In this document: piece after piece, positions 59,101-64,000 of the stretch
Layout of the letters: every line of letters starts with the position of its first letter
Position numbering within the stretch: position 1 is the stretch's first letter
Source of the DNA: Phoronis australis
Taxonomy: Eukaryota > Phoronida > Phoronidae
Assembly: GCA_002633005.1 (NCBI GenBank)
Contig: NMRA01000008.1
Coordinates: 1,255,974 to 1,319,973 of the forward strand
Length of the DNA: 64,000 bases
Direction: 5' to 3'
Translations under genes and position numbers: made by a program
The notes under the pieces: model-generated
Told to the model about the DNA's origin: nothing
What the model saw: the letters and a program-made list of their open reading frames with translations, nothing else
Database searches by the model: none

Positions 59101-60767
59101 TTATAGAAAAACAACACCATGGCAAAATTTTGATCGATAAAAATATTCAAGATGAAATCTAAAAAATGCTGTTGATGCATGTCTTGCCGCTGATCATGAT
59201 GTTGTTAACACCATTGATAGCAATGCCCCTGGTATCAGTTATGACATGTCAAGCGGAGTAAACTCATGCAATGTTGCACTGTCTTCGCCGACAAAAATCA
59301 TTAGTACTTTGATAAACGTTAATTCAATCGTTTTAATAATTATCCGCCGTGGTACCTGACTTGTCCTTAAGTTTTGCACCGTTTTATTTCAGACCGACAC
59401 GTTCCTTGTTCAAACCTATCAAGAGATGGCAACCATTTCCGTCTATCTTAACAGAGTGCGACTGGAGAACAAGCACTGGTCAGTAGGTGGCAGCAGTATG
59501 TTCTACACTACCATCGACCAGATTTCTATTCAATATTGTGATTTGATGTGCAGCCTCAACATCCATATCAAGGCATTAAAAGGTAAAGACAAAACGCACA
59601 CGCCCACGCAGAGGCGCACGCAATCACCCGCAATCATTGGACTGTTTTTTTTCATGATGTCTTATAACGGCTAACCAAACACAAGTTTTTGGCATCACAA
59701 ATTCCTTCTTTTCTCACCTCCATTCTCTCTCGACAAATCGCTCACTTCCCAACGTTTACCATGTTTTCTTCATTTGTACATGACTTTGGAGTGAGCTGAA
59801 AAGCACTGATTGCACGATATCTGCACAATATAAGCATGTAATTCTGAAACCCGTTTGGAAACGAAATGCGCGAACATTTTTAAGTCTGGTCAGCACGCCA
59901 CCTGTGGCCACATCACGTGAACTGAATATAAGTATGAAAAGATTTCTGCCCCAACCGGGAATCGAACACGGAACCTTCTACTCAGTGGATTAGAGCTTGA
60001 CTACGGTTACAAGCGTTCGAGTCCCGCTTGAGGCAGAAGGCGTTTCAGACTTATATTCATTAGGTCACGTGATGTAGCCACAGGCGGTGTGCTGCACAAA
60101 GTAAACTGTTACTCTGAGCTTGTCAATTGATTGCTGACAATGTATGAAGAATTGGTTTCGATGTAATTTTACTGTAAATGTGCACACTTAAGGCCATGCG
60201 TCTAATTCCAAAATGCGTTTCTTTCACTCACGTTCTCCATGCAATAAGGCACACGAGCCTACTCTTTACTGTCTTGGGCACAGTCATCTACACACGTTAC
60301 TAAATTTGTGTTTTCCCAGGGTTTTCGTCCATTCTTAGAATTCACCTATATCGCCCAGGAGAGTTACAATTGAAGTAATTGTTAACGTAATAGTATCTAA
60401 CTTCCACAGGAAAGGATCTTAAATCTGCATGCTTGATTTTGTGGGTGTATGACGCTCATGGTTCTTATACTTTTCTATGGACAAAGTATAAGTTTCAGAT
60501 GATCACGATTTCTGCCACTGTGTAGTTTAATGTTCACTAAGAGGTATAATCCTGTAACTTTTTTCCACTCATCATCGTTATCTTTTGGTAGGTCTCACAA
60601 TACCAGAAGTGGTCAAAGAAGACGTGATAGACCGTCGTTACGCTAACATGGGCAACGAGTCCTACAAATACGTGCGTGACTTCATAATAATTCGGGATTA
60701 CAGTCACTACCTAAATTACTTGAGTAAACTAATGCTGGTGTTGGAAAATCTGTCTACGAACAACTAA
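56114..60767 (+). CDS. Putative secreted long-chain four-helix cytokine, LIF/CNTF/CLCF1-like (copy 2), 5 exons
   Basis: Paralogue of the gene at 34045, with the same exon-intron layout and phases and the same length (253 residues). Signal peptide 1-24 (IVLILLGPFIMDILSA). C-x5-C at C45/C51 (CHWYRPC); C-x3-C at C181/C185. Possible N-glycosylation at NET (N29), the shared NTT (N61) and an NES just before helix D. Against copy 1 by eye: exon 3 matches at 34 of 38 residues and exon 4 at 61 of 63, but the mature part of exon 2 at about 44 of 58 and exon 5 at about 39 of 58. Helix D keeps YKYVRDFIIIRDYSHYLNYL. All splice sites are intact, so it looks functional. Role and family as for copy 1, inferred from layout. 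Confidence 0.8.
56929..57203 (+). CDS. Cytokine-like copy 2, exon 2: signal peptide, C-x5-C, helix A
   Basis: Acceptor atttttag, donor gtaaga. Encodes the signal peptide, a Gln/Thr-rich N-terminus, CHWYRPC and helix A. One codon longer than copy 1. A longer upstream open frame exists from 56820 but lies in the intron. Confidence 0.88.
57204..58765 (+). other. Intron 2 of cytokine-like copy 2
   Basis: 1.56 kb. Contains a copy (about 58180-58460) of the dispersed repeat seen at 14950-15715. From about 58670 to the acceptor it matches copy 1 intron 2. Confidence 0.75.
58766..58879 (+). CDS. Cytokine-like copy 2, exon 3
   Basis: Acceptor attattgacag, donor gtaaga; 38 codons, phase 0. Nearly identical to 37021-37134. 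Confidence 0.9.
58880..59392 (+). other. Intron 3 of cytokine-like copy 2
   Basis: Aligns throughout with 37135-37665, with small indels such as loss of a catcatcaataa-type segment. Confidence 0.85.
59393..59582 (+). CDS. Cytokine-like copy 2, exon 4: helices B and C
   Basis: Acceptor tttatttcag, donor gtaaag, phase 1 at its end. Nearly identical to 37666-37855 at the DNA level; similarity drops soon after the donor. Confidence 0.9.
59583..60591 (+). other. Intron 4 of cytokine-like copy 2
   Basis: About 1.0 kb, not alignable by eye to intron 4 of copy 1 beyond the first bases. Contains the tRNA-like palindrome at 59899-60098. Confidence 0.8.
59899..60098. repeat. Palindrome with tRNA-like arms
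   Basis: The left arm (cagcacgccacctgtggcca, then atcacgtgaactgaatataag and ccgggaatcgaacacgg) is mirrored by the right arm (cgttcgagtcccgc, then acttatattcattaggtcacg and ccacaggcggtgtgctg). The tcgaac/gttcga parts resemble a tRNA B box facing both ways. A short loop separates the arms. Confidence 0.8.
60592..60767 (+). CDS. Cytokine-like copy 2, exon 5: C-D loop and helix D
   Basis: Acceptor tcttttggtag. Encodes a more basic C-D loop (DVIDRRYANMGNES) and helix D, stop TAA at 60765-60767. One codon shorter than copy 1. Confidence 0.9.
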
Positions 60768-61805
60768 AGTGATAAAGCTGTTCCACGTACAACCCGCTCT
60801 ACGTAGAGAGCCTCTTGTACAATTATTGTACCGTCTCACACACCGATTGGTTTATGAATTGCTCAAAAATGTATGCACATTTAAATCTTAGATAAATGAG
60901 TTTCATGTCCTGAAATGGAGTAGAAGTAACTCGATGTATGTAGTAGTCAAAACGCAATGGCATAACCGCGCAGCACAATTCACGAATTCTTGTCTTGTTT
61001 TGTTTTATTCATTGTTCCTCTTGAATTATCATTACTACTTGTTCATTGCTTTATGTAACGTTTTTCTACTGCTCTGTTTACTTGATATCTAGTTCGTACG
61101 ACTTGATGTTTCGCACGTACGACTGAATTATTGTTTTTCTCACGTACAAATACGCTTCTGTAATTTGTGACACGCAGTCAATTATTTGCCGTTGTAGAAC
61201 TGCCACTGGACTTGAGTTTTTGCTCTACATAACCTGTTGCTAACGTATTGAGTTTTCTGCATTGTTTTCAATGTCAATAGTGTTTGTATGGTTTTATTTA
61301 TTTATTTATATTTTGATTTATTTGTACTGTAAAACACTTTCTTTGTCCGGAATACGTTTTTAAATTTTTAATAGAGCAAGCTGAGTTTCTCACTAGATGA
61401 ATTTACACACTAAATATTAGAAGGCTGAACTAGTAAATTGTTAGTGCTTTAAACTAACTTTCACGAGGCTTGGAATTTTCTTCTTTTAAGATAATTGTCT
61501 CTTTTTTGGTTTTGATTTCCTTTTATTTGATTTCTAGTTTCCTTTTTTGATTCTCTTTTTTATCATAAATTTGACTTTGCTAATGCAAAAACATTTATTT
61601 CACTTAAATTCTACAACACGAAAAATATTTGTATTACTCAAGCCTATTTATTTGTCGAATTATAAAAAACCTGGAAATTTTTCCTCTTTTTGTCATTCGT
61701 CATTCTAAGCCCTGCTTTCAATACAAAGTGTGTAGATTTATAACGTACCAGAATCGGTTTTAGAACGTTTTGTTCCTTTGTACTTCTTGACTGCGGTGGA
61801 ATAAA
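60768..61805 (+). other. 3' UTR of cytokine-like copy 2 with poly(A) signal
   Basis: Starts with the same agtgataaagctgttccacg as copy 1. AATAAA at 61800-61805 is followed by tataaactgactttcattta, equivalent to the end of the copy 1 UTR. A GATAAA variant lies at 60891-60896. Confidence 0.65.
61292..61324 (+). promoter_or_regulatory. AU-rich element in copy 2 3' UTR
   Basis: Overlapping ATTTA pentamers (ttttatttatttatttatat, then gatttatttg) at the position equivalent to the copy 1 element at 39471-39500. Confidence 0.6.
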
Positions 61806-63070
61806 ATTTTATATAAACTGACTTTCATTTATACATAATCATAAATTGGTCTGAAAAACGATAAAATGATTTAGCAAATTGAAATAATCTACAACTTTTC
61901 AATGCGATGTGGTAATATGTTTCATGTTAATCCTTCGTGTTTAAAAGGATATCCCACCCAGTCCATGAATCTCTTTGTTTTCTCAAACCATGCGTACTAT
62001 TTATTATCCCATGAAAATATGGCCATTGTATATGTGACGTATTCAACTGTGATATACGGGAAAGTAGAGCCAATCCGTATTAAACGGTAGAAGTCCGGTA
62101 TTTCTCGGTTGGTGACTAGTGGTGGAGTAAGTTCGCGTGTACAACGCCAAATGTTATATCATTTGTGTTACCTAAATCATTAATTCAAGGCATCGTTTCT
62201 GAAAAAATCAGTTTTACTGCTCTAAAAACAGAAAAGATTTACCGATGAAAATTCCGACGCACGGTGATCAGGCGGCTATTTTTCGGTCTCGTTCAAGTCT
62301 TAATTTGAGTAAATAGGTCAAACTGAGTAAGGTCACCAGCTAGTAAAATCTGCCAAAATCTAATTCAAATCCAACAAAAACGTTTCGTTATGGATGCATA
62401 CAGTATATCTACCCTGGGATCTAAGGTCTTTACAGGAAATCAAGACCTAATAACTAGTATGTATTTTTTACTGAAGCAATTGTCTGCTCGCAGCGTACAA
62501 CTCTCCGTCGCCGGCCGTGGCGTATAACTTCTGTTTTTTGCGATAGTCCTTAGGCCTACCTCAAGTTTTACAAATCAGCATAGTTTCCACCGTTATTTCC
62601 TAATGCTGTGATCAACACAGGGAAATGTTTCTATTGCTATGTACATTTCAGAAGCTAAGACACGAAAATAGACCAAGAAAACTAAGAAATTTATCGAAGC
62701 TGACAACAAACTGTTGCAGGCAACTCAGTTCAGGGAATGTTTCAATTTTTATATTCCCGGATGGATTATTTCTAAGTTTCCGACAAACTTATGATATAAT
62801 TGAATGCTTCAATGCTTTAACTTGTATACTTGACAGTGTAAAAATTCCGATGAATTTATTACAAAATAAAACTTTACTGGTTATTCAACACTTTCACAGA
62901 TTCTCTTATAGCTTAACCAGTTTTGGTAACGTACTTGGCATACATATGACGTCATATAACAACAAGCCGGATCACACGGCAACAGGGTATTGCCACGATG
63001 ATGCAAATATATGGGATATAACACAATATTAGCCTCGAATGGCTAATACAACCGTGTAATAACCCATTTA
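61806..63070. other. Downstream flank without a secure gene
   Basis: A 135-codon open frame at 62625-63032 (+) has no recognised motif, signal peptide or splice context and may be chance in AT-rich DNA. A small hairpin (tattagcc/ggctaata) lies at about 63027-63050. Confidence 0.4.
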
Positions 63071-63180
63071 GTTATCTCACTAGTGAGATAACATTTGGCG
63101 GGAACCGAGGCCAGTTTCGAACCCGGGCCGCAAGAGTTTCCAGTCGTCGACTTTACCACTACACCACTCAGCGGCTGACA
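63071..63180 (-). repeat. tRNA-like repeat with a perfect 22-bp palindrome
   Basis: gttatctcactagtgagata through ac (63071-63092) is a perfect palindrome. On the minus strand of the adjoining part, gtggtgtagtggtaaag resembles a tRNA A box and cccgggttcgaaactgg a B box. The acceptor stem does not pair, so it is a tRNA pseudogene or SINE head, not a working tRNA. Confidence 0.65.
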
Positions 63181-63455
63181 TCATCGAATGCGAAAACACG
63201 CGCAACAATCGCATGTTCAACAAAGGGCATTGTACCGACATTTATAGGCTATGGAAACTAAGACGCATAATTTCCATAAAAACGATATTTTAATTCAGTG
63301 AAATTTTTCTCTCATTTCCACTCACTTGTAAATCCCCGATCTCCACTTATTTGAATGCGAGTATCGCGTCGTCGGGATCCTTTGACTTGAGCATTATACT
63401 CAGTTACCAGTGGTAACATTCTTTAGCAGACGATACTTTCCAGGTCGAAGCTTGG

Positions 63456-63458
<3 letters not shown>

Positions 63459-63551
<93 letters not shown>
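63459..63551. repeat. TA dinucleotide microsatellite
   Basis: About 90 bases of (TA)n with an internal tatgtatatgta interruption; source of spurious IYIY open frames. Confidence 0.98.
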
Positions 63552-64000
63552 TAAGAGAACTATACAGATCCGGGGTATTTTTATATATGAGACCTTTACT
63601 GTGGGGTTGCAAAAAATTGTGGGGTATATATAATGCCCCACAATTTCAGACCTATCAGAAACTGTTATTTGGTATGTACAGTGCCTCCACGTGTATTCTA
63701 TCAACAACTTGGTTTCATCACAACATCATATATATAACTCTGTACAGTCACTCCCAAAAGATGTCACTGTTATTATGAGTGTCCTGCCACAGAGTGCCAT
63801 ATGTGACCTACATTGGTATACTGTTATGTAATGGCCATGGAGGATATTAAGTTACTTGACCTAACACTGCAACAAGCGTCTGAGGTTTTGATTTTAGTGT
63901 TTAATAGAGTTGGGGTTGAACATCCGTTTTAGAGTTTGAGTTGAGACAAGTTTTACTTCGTTTTATCTGAAACAAGAATGTTTGTGTGGAAGATGGTACA
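63552..64000. other. Right edge, no supported gene
   Basis: Contains a hairpin (aattgtggggtat / atgccccacaatt) at about 63615-63646. Nothing else recognised. Confidence 0.5.

Noticed and set aside
62625-63032. 135-codon open frame
   Set aside because: No signal peptide, motif or splice support; AT-rich DNA can yield this by chance, so not called as a gene.
63095-63180. Functional tRNA gene on the minus strand
   Set aside because: A and B boxes are recognisable but acceptor and anticodon stems do not pair; more likely a tRNA pseudogene or SINE head.
63400-63778. IYIYIY-rich open frames on both strands
   Set aside because: Translation of the TA microsatellite.

Overview
This is eukaryotic nuclear DNA from an intron-rich animal. 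Genes are split by GT-AG introns. Most of the window is non-coding, AT-leaning and full of small inverted-repeat elements, tRNA-related repeats and tandem repeats. The general look (long introns, tRNA-like SINE fragments, a LINE tail, an assembly gap of 579 N at 41336-41914 and single N joins) fits a draft assembly of a marine invertebrate, perhaps an invertebrate deuterostome. I cannot fix the species from sequence alone.

Region 1 (391-11891, + strand) is the 3' half of TCERG1 (CA150), a conserved nuclear factor coupling transcription elongation and splicing. Ten exons encode 540 residues: the last WW domain, six FF domains and the stop. The 5' half lies upstream of the window. Its introns hold a copy of a higher-order tandem repeat (693-1815), a small fold-back element and a 17-bp minisatellite that begins at a splice donor.

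Region 2 (about 12.5-33.8 kb) is mainly repeats. A short minus-strand gene seems to start at 18288: two in-frame exons with good splice sites encode 63 residues of an unrecognised protein, and its 3' end is uncertain. Other features are a SINE, several TIR elements, a head-to-head inverted repeat (21.2-22.2 kb), a 462-bp tandem duplication that may be an unmerged-haplotype artefact, and a LINE 3' end split by a small DNA transposon.

Region 3 is the most interesting part. Two paralogous five-exon genes (34045-38574 and 56114-60767, both +) each encode a secreted protein of 253 residues. Each has a signal peptide, a C-x5-C motif before the first predicted helix, four predicted amphipathic helices in a long-chain cytokine layout, and a C-x3-C motif at the end of the third helix. 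Cysteine layout, helix order, the A-B loop, the first two intron phases (1, 0) and AU-rich elements in both 3' UTRs all point to an invertebrate four-helix cytokine of the LIF/CNTF/CLCF1 (IL-6) type. No vertebrate-level identity is visible, so the family call is an inference. Exons 3-4 and the intron between them are far more alike than exons 2 and 5, suggesting gene conversion.

Region 4 lies between the two cytokine-like genes (about 39.7-56 kb). It holds a roughly 6.7-kb structure with long inverted arms made of about 290-bp repeats (42.77-49.49 kb), itself invaded by at least two smaller TIR elements, plus further TIR elements and weak orphan ORFs. The right end (61.8-64 kb) has a tRNA-like repeat, a TA microsatellite and no secure gene.
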